A stretch of DNA of 64,000 bases from Scilla litardierei. Taxonomy: Eukaryota > Streptophyta > Magnoliopsida > Asparagales > Asparagaceae. This document shows, in pieces, positions 44,990 to 57,304 of this stretch. Position 1 is the first letter of the stretch. The number at the start of each line of letters is the position of its first letter. Made by a program: the position numbers and the translations under genes. The DNA is taken from the NCBI GenBank assembly GCA_030789695.1, contig CM061136.1, positions 131,168,648 to 131,232,647 of the forward strand, in the 5' to 3' direction. The notes below the pieces were generated by a model. The model saw nothing but the letters and a program-made list of their open reading frames with translations, made no database searches and had not been told where the DNA came from.

Positions 44990-47903
44990 GATTCTGGAAT
45001 GGTGAGGATCTCCGAATGATAGGATGATGTTGCCTTCATAAGTTGCTTTGCAGATCTGTAGTAGATGGCCATCCCACTGTGGGTACCTTGTCTGTGATTT
45101 CTCAGTATAGGGATCAGACCTGTAACCTGCATTGTATAAACTTAGAGGATGATACTTTATAATGTAAGTCCAAATCTTTTGACCCTTGGAGGAAGTGCAA
45201 AAGGCTTAACTCCATTCTGATGGCCCTTTTTAGGTGCCAACTATCTTTGGCTAATGAGTTTACTGCAACTGCTATATCGGGACGCGTGCAGTTAGCCAGA
45301 AGTGCCTGATTGCACTTACACAAGGGACTTTAGGACCAATCATATCATCCCTCTCTTCCAGCGATCGAAAGGGGTTTTTTTGTACATCCATAGAGTGTAC
45401 TACCATAGGTGTACTTTGGATGACAATGGTCCTTATAATTTCTTCAACGCACTTCTGGGCGTATGTAACAGGATTCTATTAAGATAGTAAATCTGTGAGC
45501 CATGACTTAATTTATTTTTGCCATGTCTTCCATTTCATGTTTAATAGTCAGGCTTGAACAGATATTTCGGTTTTCTCTTCAGGAGATCCGATGAGATTTT
45601 AGTTGTTTACAACTATGATCTCAAATCATGTTGCAAAGACAACCCTCGGTAGGAATCATTGATTTGTCAATTGATTCTCTTGATTGTACATTATTTATTA
45701 TTCTTATTTTTTTTCTTCAATAGAATAGACGTCCCGAAGCCTATTCGGCAATTTAAGGAAATGTGGAATTTATCTTTACCAAGATATCCACAAGGTATGC
45801 CGTCACAACATCCAATAACCGCATATCCAAAATTTCCTTTGCCAAATCGTAAGGTATTCGCTTTTGATAACTTAGGGAGACTGATGCTTCATTTATGAGT
45901 CATGCTCATTTTAATTTGTTCGATCCCTAGTTTCAGCAAAATTTTCCTTAGGCTATAGGTTGTACCTTAAAGCATACGATTTTGTACTTATTTTTCTTAT
46001 GTGTGCAATACTTATTTTACCCACAAGTTTGACACCTTTTGGTGTCTGGACTTCAGGTCCGAACATTTCACATTTTATAAGTGAGTCCAGCTCATCTTTT
46101 ATTGTCTCGTTCCACATTTGACCAATCTCTACGTTTGCATTTTAGCAACGGAGTATGGAACGATATTTTATAAACATCATCGCTTTTGCGATGTATATGA
46201 CAATATGATACGTGAATACATTATCGACAATTATGTTCTTTCTGTCCAACACCTCCCCAGTACATACAACATTTACTTTCATTTCAGTTTTTCCTGACAG
46301 TTCATCTGCATTGGATTCCGGGAAGAATGAGGGTGTGGACATGAGCTCATTGTCCTGTGGTAGTAATGTCTTAAGGTCTCCAGGAGTTTATGTCCTTGGA
46401 GCCTGGTGGCCTGTCTCTTTTCTGTTGAGGATCATCCACTTCTACTGCTGGTGGATTGCATCCATTCTTGGGGATGTCAATTCTAGCTGGAGTTTTTGTA
46501 GCAGGGATGTGTGATCTGACAATCTTCTGGTTGTCAGTAAATGAGTTCGGTAAGTGGTGAACATTGCTCTATATGTGGAGGATCTTTAGAATCGCATCTT
46601 CACATTTGTTTTTTTACCGAATCATAGTGGGCAAGCTTTTTGTATCCCACGTTATAATTTGCTTCACGCCAGATTTTCCATTATCTGGGCCTATTTTGGG
46701 GGAACTCGTCTCATCACAGTCTTCAATAAGTGCCTTAAATACATCCCCCGTTTGGGGTTCTATGTATCTTATAATTGAGGGTGAGTCAAACCCTACATAG
46801 ATATCTAAGCGACATTGAGGACCCATTTTGGTCCTCTGTGGTGGTGTGATAGGGATTTAACTTGCGCGACCGAAGATTCTCAAGTGAGAAATGTTCGGTG
46901 GCATTCCATATGCAAGTTGCATTAGAGACACTGACCTCCAGAGGGTCTTATTTTCATTTATGATGCAGCATGCAGAATTTGCAAGTCCCTATGCATCCAC
47001 CGGCAATCGAGATTTCATTAACAATGGACATGCAATCCATTGGAATCTATTTATCAGTGACTCTGCCGACCCATTTTGGGTATGCACATGCGACACTGTA
47101 TGTTCATTTTCTATTCTCGTTGCTTGACAGTACTCTTGAAATGCTGAGAGGTAAATTCCTCAACATTAACCAGACTTATTTTCTTTATTTGATTGTCTGG
47201 AAAATGTGCCCACAACATCATTATTTGTGTCAATAGCTTTGGAAAAGCTAAGTTGCTGGTCGATAGTAGACACACATACGAATATTTTGAGGATGCATTT
47301 ATCAGTACTATAGAGTATCGAAATATCCCACTAGGGGGTGGATTTGTCCACATCATTCTCCTTATTTTCTTTTGAGGAAGCATGGAGATTCTTTTGTCAG
47401 ATTTTAATTGAGATGGCCTTGTAATTTGTTTTTCCTTATAGCAAGGGATGCGAGGGAATTCTCCCTTCTGAAGAATCTTCTGGTTCTTCAAGTCATACAC
47501 ATATGATAATATGTGGTGCATCATAACTGATCCAGGGTGGCCAAGTCTATCATGTCAAAGTATAAACTTGGCTGATGTCGGGCACTTTAGGCACTCCGTT
47601 AAATCCGCTTCCTTTCTCCGAATCTTTGTATGGTAGAGGCCTATTGAAAGGTGCTCAAAACGTTCAAGTATGGATTTTACTCCTTTATCTTGAGACGTTA
47701 TATACAGTAATTTGTTTTTCATTTATATTTGCTGCTTCCAAATGGAATCCGTGGAAACAAATGTCCTTAAAACTTAGTAAGTTTCGGTTGGAATTCGAAG
47801 AGATTAGTGCATGCTTTATTTTTGTGTCATTTAGGAGCAACAGTGTTGCGTTCCCAGAACCTTCAATTTGGCCCTGATATTGGGCTTTGTATTGAAGGAT
47901 CAT
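44990..47903 (-). pseudogene. pol: Element G pol (protease to RNase H, badly decayed)
   Basis: Read on the minus strand. The protease C-terminal part (47903-47685) keeps SNRNLLSFKDI. GAG-pre-integrase and integrase follow (47524-47111) with FRYSIVLINASSKYSYVCL and KKISLVNVEEFTSQ; in relatives I know these read LID and LDNAGEF, so two catalytic Asp positions are lost. The integrase C-terminal part has MGPQCRLDIYVGFDSPSII (46826 onward). RT remains only in pieces, including ANCTRPDIAVAVNSLA near 45270, and RNase H is barely readable near 45010. Many shifts and stops. Confidence 0.78.
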
Positions 47904-48077
47904 ATGTTTTTATTTATTGTCTACCAATCAGTCATGAGAGCAGTTCATCTATTAAAAGATGAATTATATAGGCACATTTTCAGAGAAACATTTTCATTCA
48001 AAAATCAAATTACATAATTTGAAAATCTTTCATAACATGAAATGTTCTTAACAATTTGCTAAAATAAAAATAGAAGG

Positions 48078-49040
48078 CTAATCTAGCAGGTCATCATTTT
48101 CGAAGTCGTCAGCTATGAACTTGACTGGAGCATCAGAGGTCACCAGGTTTGTTTCAGCTTTATTTTTCTTGTTTTCTTTATACAAATCCTGGAGATGATG
48201 TGAAGTTCGGCATACTATGGACCAGTGGCCTTTCATGCCACAGCTATTGCACTGGTCTTTCCATTCCCTCTTGGGTGGGGGTGAACCATTTCTATTGTTG
48301 TCATTTCTGTGCCAGATGAACTTCTGCTTACTTTCATTTCTTTGCTGCTGGACTTGGCCCCTAGCCCTTTTGTTCTCCCCCTTTCCGTGGTCTTTCTTTT
48401 CGTTTATTGTCTTTCTTCTTTTTTGAAAGATAAAAGGCATTGTGAGCTTCTGGGAGGGGGGACAGTGCCGGGGGCGCATATTGTGAGTGGCGAGGAGAAG
48501 CTATCTGTTTTGTTCAGCCATGAGTAAACATGACAGCGGCTCAGAATACTTGGTGAACTTACGTTCACGGTATTGCTGCATTAGTATCACATCTTTCTCA
48601 TGGAAAGACGTGTACGTCTTTTCTAGCATGCGATCTTCTGAGACTTTTTCACCACACAACTTCAAGCGTGAGGTGATGCTAAAAAGAGCTGAGTTGTACT
48701 CAGCTATAGACTTAAAGTCCTGCAGTCTAAGGTTCTCCCACTCGTAGCCTGCCCTTAGTAGTATAACATCTTTCTGATGTTTATACCTGTCTTCAAGGGC
48801 AGTCCACAGCTCAAATGGATCTTCGACCGTAAGGTATTCAGCCTTTAGGGTCTTGTCCATATGGCGGCGAATATAGATAATGGCTTGCATCTTTTCTATA
48901 TCGCTTACATTTTCATTATTAGTCACAGCAAAAATGAGGGACTTAGCTCGCAGGTGAAATTTCACATCGAGCTACCAGCTCAAATAATTTCTTCCTGATG
49001 CATCCAGCACTTCGAAATTGACACTTGCGATTTGAGCCAT
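48078..49040 (-). pseudogene. gag: Element G gag with two in-frame stops
   Basis: The minus-strand ATG at 49040 starts a 320-codon frame with no frameshift, but TAG codons at 48974-48972 (codon 23) and 48503-48501. It encodes copia gag: LDVKFHLRAK, a helical capsid-like part with FELWTALEDRYKHQK, a basic linker, and a complete CCHC knuckle CNSCGMKGHWSIVC near 48245, ending with an acidic tail. Confidence 0.85.
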
Positions 49041-49970
49041 TTTATCTAGCAGAGCACAAATTTGCATGAATTAATAATTTAAACAATAAACATTTCCATA
49101 CGGAGGTAATTTTTATATGAAGAGCTAATTGCGTGGATCGGCCAGTCCCACATAAATAAAAAGCCCAAAGTCCATTACAGTCCATATTACACAAATGAAA
49201 GCTTAAAAATTACAACTTTGGAAACCTCGTGCGTCCCATATAAGATCTTCAGCTTCAATTGTGGCAACTGTCTCCATGGAAAGTGGTCTTCGGTCTTAAA
49301 CATTTACTTAAATTTCTCACTACAATTTCTCTCAAAAGTAAAAGAAAAGTACAGGAAATAAAATGTGGGACTTAAACAACCGATCCAAAACCGCAATTTA
49401 GCCATCCATGCAAAAAATTTGTGCTCATCAAACATTTTCATCAGACATTTTCATCAAACATTTTCATCACAGGCATCACATGCATTTATATTCACAGAAA
49501 GGATAAACGATTTAATTACTTAATAATTATTGGACCACTGGGCAACGTCATCCACCGTTAGGTTAGCTGACTAAAGGCAGAGCGGTCACAGGATCTTCCT
49601 AATTATTAAGTTTTAATATTTGCACAACTAAACATAGTTTATTCACAGAATAAGCCAAAAGTGATGCAAAGCATATAGTTATGATCCTACAAAGATATCA
49701 TATAATACAAGGGTTGTGCTAGTTGGGTTTATTCAAAACGATTGAAAAAGAGCCCAATATTTGACATGTTCTTCATAAAAGGAAGAAATTTCCTTTTTAA
49801 ATCATCCCCAATTTATCCCCAAAAGTCCTCCAAAGTCACTTAATTTATCATGATTTTTCATGAATTTTTAGGTCCCTAAACGCCATTTTTAATCAATTTT
49901 TAGCTCAAATATCTTTTAAAGCTTATTTTTAGCCCTCCCCACTTTCTCCCTTTTTCAAGAAAGCGTTGGT

Positions 49971-50091
49971 CTGCAGGCCTAAAGCCCGCAGTGTAGCTGC
50001 GGGCTTCAGGCCTGCAGTCTAAATAATTTTTTTAAATAATAGGACTGCAGGCCTGAGGCCCGTAGTTTGCTTGTGGGCTTCAGGCCTGCAA
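49971..50091. repeat. Two long hairpins in element G leader
   Basis: The first, 49971-50017, has a 20-bp stem of outer arm CTGCAGGCCT and inner arm AAGCCCGCAG with a single unpaired position and a 5-base loop. The second, 50045-50091, repeats it 74 bp on with several changes. Confidence 0.85.
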
Positions 50092-50351
50092 GGCCTAAGA
50101 CAGAATTTTTTTGTGCGTTTGGGCTTCAGGCCCATTAGGGTTTAGGGGTTGCGGGGCAGCGGCGGCTAGGGTTTGCCGCCGCCGCCGGTTGTTACTGGAG
50201 GACGACGGCGCCTCCCTTCATGGGGATCGGACAGCGCCCCCCTTCGTGGGCGGCGGTCGGGCGGTGCCCCCCTCGTCGGAGCAAGGGGGACAGGGGGCTG
50301 ACCGCACCCCCCCTTACCGGAGCGAGGGGGTTAGGGTATGTCAGGCCGAGC

Positions 50352-50445
50352 ACCCCGCCGTAGCAGGGTGTGGGACGGCGTGTACCCCCGCCGTAGCGGG
50401 GTGTGGGACGGCGTGCAACCCCGCCGTAGCGGGGTGCGGGACAGG
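50352..50445. repeat. ~32-bp GC-rich tandem repeat, three units
   Basis: Units share CCCCGCCGTAGC followed by GGGTGTGGGACGGCGT with few differences; the third unit is shortened. Confidence 0.88.
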
Positions 50446-50967
50446 GAAGGGGCATCATACCGAAGCGGGGTGCCGCATAGGCGGCCCCCTCTCTGGAGGG
50501 GGTCGCGACCATAGCGCCGCCCCCTCCCTTTCGGGGGGGATGGCGTGGGGATGGCTGGTGCCCCCCTCACCAGAGCGAGGGGGTGCGGTAACAAACGACG
50601 AGGTGCCGTTAGGGTATCCGCCCCTTTCGGTGTGTAAAACAAAGTGATTTTTACACAATTTCTAATCAAATTAATTTAAAAACATGATTTTTTGACGATG
50701 AAAATCGTCAATTTAGGCGATTAGCCATAATCCCATATCGATCTTGCGAGATCTATGGGTAGATCTATCATACGTATGATAAAAATAATATTTTTAACGA
50801 AGTTTACCTCTATATCCGTCCTTCGGATAAAACGACTGTTGAACGAAGCCTACGCAGATGACGATGCTCGTTTGATGAAGTTTTTGCACCGCACACATGG
50901 ATCTCCCGCCATTCTTCGCTTTCGCAACGATCGATTTGTGGAATTTTAGAGGCTCGTGCTGATATCG

Positions 50968-51112
50968 TGTTATGAATCAACTACTAGGGGAGGAACCCCC
51001 AGCCCTTTATTTATTGGCAGGATAGGAGAGTAGAAAGATAAGATACATAGATATAGGCGTATCCCTAAGATATCCGCAATCCTAACCGACTCTAGTATTT
51101 CCATTCACAACA
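50968..51112 (-). repeat. Element G 5' LTR
   Basis: 145 bp copy of 44204-44348 with eight substitutions. One of them turns the TATA box into TATTTATT on the plus strand, and another breaks the terminal base pair of the stem-loop. Confidence 0.92.
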
Positions 51113-51698
51113 ATGTCATCTTTGTTACTGGAGCAAAATCATCCATATAATCAATGTCATATTTCTGTGAAAACCCATGTGCAACCAGGTAAGAAATATA
51201 CTACTTAACAAAATCATTTGATTTAGTTTTGATCTTGTATATCCACTTACAGCTTACTTAGCATCAGAAGTGAAGGAATAATATCCCATGTATAAGTGCC
51301 CTTAAAAGCTTCAAATTTTTCATTCATTACCTAATACCATTTTGGGTATGATATTGCATTTGAATAAAATTTAGGGTTTAGAAGAGAGTGTATAGAAAAA
51401 ATAAAGGATTAGAACTCAAATGAACATACAGTAGTGGTAGAAGCATGATGATGTAGATGAGGTCTACGAAGGTATGGTGGATAGGTGAAAGAAGAAGACA
51501 AATTAGCCAACAAAATTGGAGTGGATGTAGATTGAGTATCAGTTGCATGCACTAACACTCCACAAACTGTTTATGAATCAACAGTACTATAAATGGGTAG
51601 AACATATAATGGTGAGATATGATTAGGAAGAGGTAGTATGTATGCAGGTGAAAGAAGCATTAGATACTAATCATGGTGGTATCTAGGAATGATATGTT
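51113..51698 (-). pseudogene. Old copia RT remnant, upstream half
   Basis: On the minus strand it keeps VMNEKFEAFKGTYTWDIIP and then VAHGFSQKYDIDYMDDFAPV, the start of copia RT, with stops between. Element G separates it from 44020-44203, and element H begins at 51699. Confidence 0.75.
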
Positions 51699-52646
51699 TG
51701 TTGGAAATTGTGACAACGGCGGAAACACGCCTTGGGATCGAAGCGGAATACCAACCCTAATAAACTGATCAGAAATCTAGGGCTAGCAAAAGAATCCCAA
51801 TTCACCCAACAATAAACCCTTGGCCTTGCAATAGAAAGTAGCAAACGAATAATAGCAACAATCAAATCAAACGCAGACACAAGAGAATTACCCTGGTTCG
51901 GTTGTAAACAACCTACATCCAGCAATCCGAGACGATTCCACTATCATATAGATCCAATCTTAGGGTTACACGCTTGCTTCTACTCACGTGAGCAATAACT
52001 TGGCCAATAGCACAAGCCTTCACAATCTCACTCAAGGAAGAAGAAATCAAAGGAGTAAAGAAGAAATCACTCACCTTCTCTATAAAACTCCAAAACCCTA
52101 ATCTCTCACAAGAAATCTCCAAAGGGGTGGCTCAAGGCTCTCAAAGAACTCCAGATATCAAATAAAGGCTTAAGCTGATCTAAAACAACAATTAGGTTTA
52201 AGTAGGAACCCCCAAAAAATGGAGAAAACAGATCCTGGCCATCGGCCGCGTCGTCTGGCCCCGCGCAGACTCGGCCCGAGTCGGTCCCCAGCTCGGGCTG
52301 CTCGACCGAGCTGATCTGTGCTGCTGCTACCGCTGGGTGGAGTCGAGTCGATTCGGTCGAGTACCATAGCTACTTGGCCCGAGTAGGTATTCCCTGCAGA
52401 GCTCTCCCAAACTGCGAGCTCTCGGATTTCTGAGACCATCAGAATCCTACTGTAGCTCGACTGAGTAGCAGACTGCTCTACCGAGTAGCCCTCCACTCGA
52501 CCGAGTAGGAGGTCACCCGAGTCGGTGAAAAACTCCCCTTTACTTACTGTTTCTTACTGCTCCTGTAGCTCGGTCGAGTAGCATGTGACTCGACTGAGTC
52601 GTATGGGAAACCTTCACACATGAGACTTGAATCACAAAAAATAACA
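51699..52646 (-). repeat. Element H 3' LTR
   Basis: Carries repeated palindrome-like sites of the form CTCGACCGAG, with 20-bp steps at 52456, 52476, 52496 and again at 52569, 52589. TGTTGG/TAACA ends. Confidence 0.92.
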
Positions 52647-52758
52647 CTCTACCTTGATTCAAATCTCATCACCTACACTCCTACATCTCCACGATGCACG
52701 TCATGACCCTCTCTCTGATTATCATCATCGTCTCGGAACACGCGCCCTCCGACGCCAC

Positions 52759-55343
52759 CTAAGCCAACAAGGAAATCAGCTCCAGGCATACCTGGAGCTT
52801 GACGGTGGGAACTGGCTTGGTAAACATGTCTACGGATTTTTTCTCAGTCGGGATCTTCTGAAGCTCTATTTCCTTCTTCTCCAACTCAAGGAAGGAATCA
52901 CGCACCTCAATATGCTTCGTCCTCGAACTGTATGCCAGGTGCTTTACCAAACGAATGGCACTCTGGCTATCACAAGGCACATGTGATGAATTCTGCGGCA
53001 CCCCCAAATCTCTCAGCAGACTCCTCAAATACTTGGCCTCCTTCACAGCTTCCACCGATGCAATCAACTCGGCCTATGTGGTCGATAGCGCAACCACAAA
53101 CTATAAGACCGACCTCCACGATACCGATGCAGTGCCCAAAGTGAACACATACCCCGTGGTAGATCGCCGCCTGTCTCTATCACCTACATAATCGCTATCA
53201 CAGTATTCTGTCAGCACCTTTTCGTCTCCTCTTCCATAGAGAATTCCGACATTCGTAGTGCCTTGCAGATATCTCAGAATCCACTTGACGACCTACCAAT
53301 GCTCCTTGCTTGGATTAGCCATGTACCTGCTAACCACTCGCATGGCCTATGTAATATCTGGACGTGTGCAAACCATCACGTACATCAAGCTTCCCACTGC
53401 ACTCGCATATGGCACCTGAGACATGTATGTATTCTCATCATCGGTGCTTGGCGCCTGAGTCACCGACAGCTGAAAATAAGCTCCCAATGGTGTTGTCACG
53501 AGCTTCGCGCTCTCCATCCCAAAGTGGACCAGCACCTTCTGAATATAAACTTTCTATGACAATCTCAGCTCATGCTTCCTCCTGATCTCGAAAAATCTCC
53601 ATTCCAAGAATCTTCTTTGCGGGCCCCAAGTCCTTCATATCGAACTCTTGCCCAAGCTTCACCTTCAGCTTCTTCACCTCAAACATGCTATTAGAAGCAA
53701 TAAGCATATCATCTACGTAGAGCAACAAATAGATATTCAAGCCATTTTCAAGTGTGCGCACATACACACATTGATTCTTGATGATCCTTTCAAAGCCTAC
53801 TCCCATCATGAACTATCAAATCATTTGTACCACTGCCTGGTTGATTGCTTCAACTCGTACAACGATTTCTTCAACCTGCACACCAAGGTCTGTTTTCCCT
53901 CAACTCTGAACCCCTCAGGCTGTTGCATATAGATTTCATCATCAAGATCTCCATACAGGAAGGCGGTCTTCACTTCGAGTTGTTCCAACTCCATGTCCAT
54001 ACTAGCAACTAGTGCCAACAACATCCGAATGGATGTATGTCGCACAACCGGCAAGAATATCTTGTTGTAGTCTTCTCCCTTCCGTTGTGCAAACCCCTTG
54101 GCTACCAACCTTGCCTTATACCTGACTTCATTTCCATCTTGAGTTGAGCTTTCCTTTACCTTGTATATCCAACGACGACCAATGGCATGCTTCTCGCTGG
54201 GTAACGGCACCAACTCCCATGTGTCATTTTGATGAAGGGACTCCATCTCCTCCTCCATAGCTCCTTGCCACTGAGCGGCATCACCTGATAATATGGCTCC
54301 ACCATATGTCATCGGCTCCTCGTGCTCTAGGTTGAGTGCATAAGACGCCATATCATCAAAAGAATATCCTACATAATCCCATGTTCCAAATCTCTCTGGC
54401 ACCTTCTTCACCATCTTCGATCTCTTGTTCCATCATCACCTACATAGGTGTCAACATGTACTTGAGATGACCCGGGTGTCTGCACTTGGTCCTCACCATG
54501 GACCTCATCATCTCCCTCAAATGGGACATCAACCATCAACTCTTTGCCTGGTCGCTGAGTAGGCTGGACCAGAAAATTGACTCTATCCGTCGATAATCTT
54601 CTCTAAGGACGTGTTCTCTTTTGAATAAGAATGCTCCACCCAGAGCATTGCATCATCATCAAAAGTAACGTGTCGGCTCACAATCGCTCTCTGACCCTCT
54701 GGATCCCACAAGCGATAACCCTTGACGTCGTGGCCATATCCAAGAAAGATACACTTCTTTGCTCTTGGATCCAATTTGTCGCCACTCTCGTGCATATACG
54801 CCAGGCAACCCACAATGCGCAAGTAAGAATAGTCTCCAGTTTCACCACTCCACAGTTCCTCAGGAATCTTATAACCTATAGCTACTGATGGAACTCGTTC
54901 ACTATGTGAACTGCAGTGGTAAGGATTTCATCCCAAAATTCCTTCTCCAAACCGGCTGAGTGCCTCAAGCATTGCACTCGCTCCAACAATGTCTGATTCA
55001 TCCGCTCCACCACACCATTAGACTGCGGATATCCCGGTGTGCTAAAATTACGGCGGATTCCATGGAGTTTGCAGAAATTTCTAAATTCCCTTGAGTTATA
55101 CTCACCTCCATTATCAGATCTCAGCACCTTCACGTGCTTTCCGGTTTGCTTCTCTACCATGGTCTTCCACTCTCTGAACATGTCAAATGTCTGGTCCTTT
55201 GACTTCATTAAGTACATCCAGACTTTGCGAGAGTAGTCATCAATGAATAAGACAAAGTACCTAGCTCCTTCTCTTGACGGCTCTGGGCACGGTCCCCACA
55301 CATATGTGTGCACATAGTCAAGTGGTCCTCTGTTAGTATGCTT
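52759..55343 (-). pseudogene. pol: Element H pol, integrase to RNase H
   Basis: Minus strand. The integrase core keeps VLRSDNGGEYNS and the Glu in NGVVERMNQTLLE, but its first catalytic Asp is replaced by Tyr in DYVHTYVWGP. The C-terminal GYRLWDPEGQRAIVSRHV motif follows near 54700. RT (54414-53821): WQGAMEEEMESL, RYKARLVAKGFAQ, VKTAFLYGDL, with a stop near 53820, then LLYVDDMLIAS (53730). The thumb has MVCTRPDIT followed by a stop. RNase H (53240-52759) keeps AELIASVEAVKEAKYL, CDSQSAIRLVK, KHIEVRDSF and VDMFTKPV. Several single stops, few frameshifts. Confidence 0.88.
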
Positions 55344-57304
55344 TGTAATGGACCATGCGGGGCTACACACCCACTAGAGGGGGGGTGAATAGTGTAATGG
55401 CAAGCAAAGTGCTTAATTAAAAATTACTAAAATTAAAGCACAATAAGCAGCGGAAATTAAAGAGTATGCTAAACAACAAAATCGCAAACACAAGGATTTT
55501 ACCCTGGTTCCACAAAACTTGGGTACGTCCAGCCACACCAATATTCACTATATTCCCACACAGAGAAGTGAATATAATCTCACACAGAGATACGTCACAT
55601 AGAGGATTTTATCCTACACAAGGACCTAACCAACCCTAAACAGGGGTCAAACTCCCACACAGAGAATTACTAACTCCCACACAGAGAATTAGGGTTAGCC
55701 CTACACTAGGATAACAAACTCCCACAAAGAGAGTAACTCCCACAAAGAGAGTATCTAATTCCCACAAAGAGAATTAGGGGTATCACAAAGGTGAAACGAA
55801 ATAACACTTACCTATGCCTTGATATGATCTTACCAATGCGATGAAGAAGGCATGCAAGTGATACTCAAGTGCTTGAGATGAGGCTTTGATTGCACGTGAT
55901 GATCTTTCTCTCTTCTAGGAATGAATCCTAACACTTCTTACTTGAGTGTATGAAATAAAGAGAAGAAAGATGTTCTCCAAGAAAGGAATGAGAATTAGAT
56001 CCCTTGGAGAATTTCCCTATGAGCTAACTTCAATGCATGAAGAGAAATATGCTCATGAGAGAGAAATGGGAGAGATTAGGAGTGGCTATTGATTCTCTAA
56101 GATATTCAATAATAACCAAGGGTTCTAAATGAACTAAGTCATCTCCTATATATAGGAAGCCCAAAGGAACACATAAAACCAGCCAAAAACCTAAAGGAAA
56201 GAAATCTACAACTGCTAGATTTTGGCAGTTTATGACCCAGACAGTCGACTGCTGAACAAGTGACAGTCGACTATCCAACGGCTCCCAACGACTATAATCT
56301 GAGCCAGGACAGTCAACTGTAGAAGACTACACAGGCCACTGTAAAACAGACAGTCGACGGTATATCCTTCATCAGGCGACTGCTGCAGGGATGGAAGAAA
56401 AACACAGAGAAATGCATATTTCGCACTTACGCCTTTCAGACGACTGATGACCATTTCACAGGGGACTGTAAATATACAGTCGACTGTAAAAACTTCATCA
56501 GTCGACTGTCTTGCAAATTGGGATGAAGCCCTTAAAATGCAAGAAGCGCACAGTCGACTGTCGACCAATCCACAGGTGACTGTAGAAACACAGGCGACTG
56601 TAAATTGAACATCAGTCGACTGATGCGAAAATTTCAAGAAATGTTGCCTTGAGCTATGCACCACAGTCGACTGTAGAAGGCTCGACAGGCTACTGAAATC
56701 ACCCAGTCGACTGTAAAACCTTCATCAGACGACTGTTGGAGAGCCAGAGACTTCAATTGAGTCTTTGAGCTAGATAAACATATTGGGTTGAATTCTAAGA
56801 TAATCCTAAAGCTGACTAAGATGGTTAAATGCATATGCATGAGAGTATGACCATCTATCATGGCATTACAATAATTCTAGACTCAAAAAGAGAAATGCAA
56901 GTAATTGAAATTACATGGATTACAAATTGCATCTCCTAGAGTCTAGGTCTTCAAGCTCATGATACCTCGATGCTCCCATCATCTCCAAGCTTTGGCACTC
57001 CTTGATGAGCTTCCCTTCATCAAGCTCCAAGCTTTGGCAATGCTCCTCTAGATGTCCATCCATCATCATGCTCCAAGCTTTGGATTCATTAGATGATCTT
57101 CGTGACTTCATCCAAGCTTGAGCACACCATCACTCTAGTAGGTCTTTAAGATATCCATTGTAATATCCTCCAAGCATTATGCTTTATCTCACCAACATAT
57201 AATCATTAAGATAAACTGAGACTAAATATAAGATTGATTAGCATACTAACATAATGTATTGATCATCATTAAAACAACGTTAGTCTTGAACCCAAGAACT
57301 AACA
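55344..57304 (-). repeat. Element F full LTR, 1961 bp
   Basis: Minus strand: TGTTAG at 57304 follows a purine tract (57306-57320) and ends TTACA at 55344. It carries palindrome quartets (plus-strand starts 56310/56332/56351/56373, 56437/56459/56477/56499, 56551/56573/56591/56613, 56664/56686/56704/56726) and a pair at 56242/56264. A TATATA box lies near 56148. Near the U5 end, CTCCCACA(C/A)AGAGA units are repeated several times. Confidence 0.9.

Larger units (their letters stand above)
49041..50967 (-). other. Element G leader with hairpins and GC-rich repeats
   Basis: 1.9 kb between gag and the 5' LTR. The part near the LTR (49960-50640) is GC-rich. Just inside the LTR the minus strand reads GATATCAGCACGAGCC, taken as the primer-site region. 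No convincing protein frame; long open frames there come from composition and the tandem repeat. Confidence 0.7.
44204..51112 (-). mobile_element. Element G: copia with 145-bp LTRs
   Basis: Both LTRs are 145 bp, begin TGTTAT on the plus strand and end ACAACA. They differ at eight positions (about 5.5%). The 5-bp duplication ATGTC is perfect (44199-44203, 51113-51117). On the minus strand the order is LTR (right), primer site, ~1.9 kb leader, gag, pol, purine tract, LTR (left). A 6.9 kb element with such short LTRs is unusual among copia elements here. Coding regions are decayed. Confidence 0.94.

Noticed and set aside
50111..50669. Frame with repeated AVAGCGTAC peptide, and a reverse frame with repeated TPLRRG
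   Set aside because: Product of the 32-bp GC-rich tandem repeat in the leader of G; open on both strands and unlike any protein I know.
55336..55370. N-terminal residues of the apparent integrase frame before KHTNRGPLDYVH
   Set aside because: They are encoded by the U5 end of inserted element F; the true pol sequence continues at 58753.
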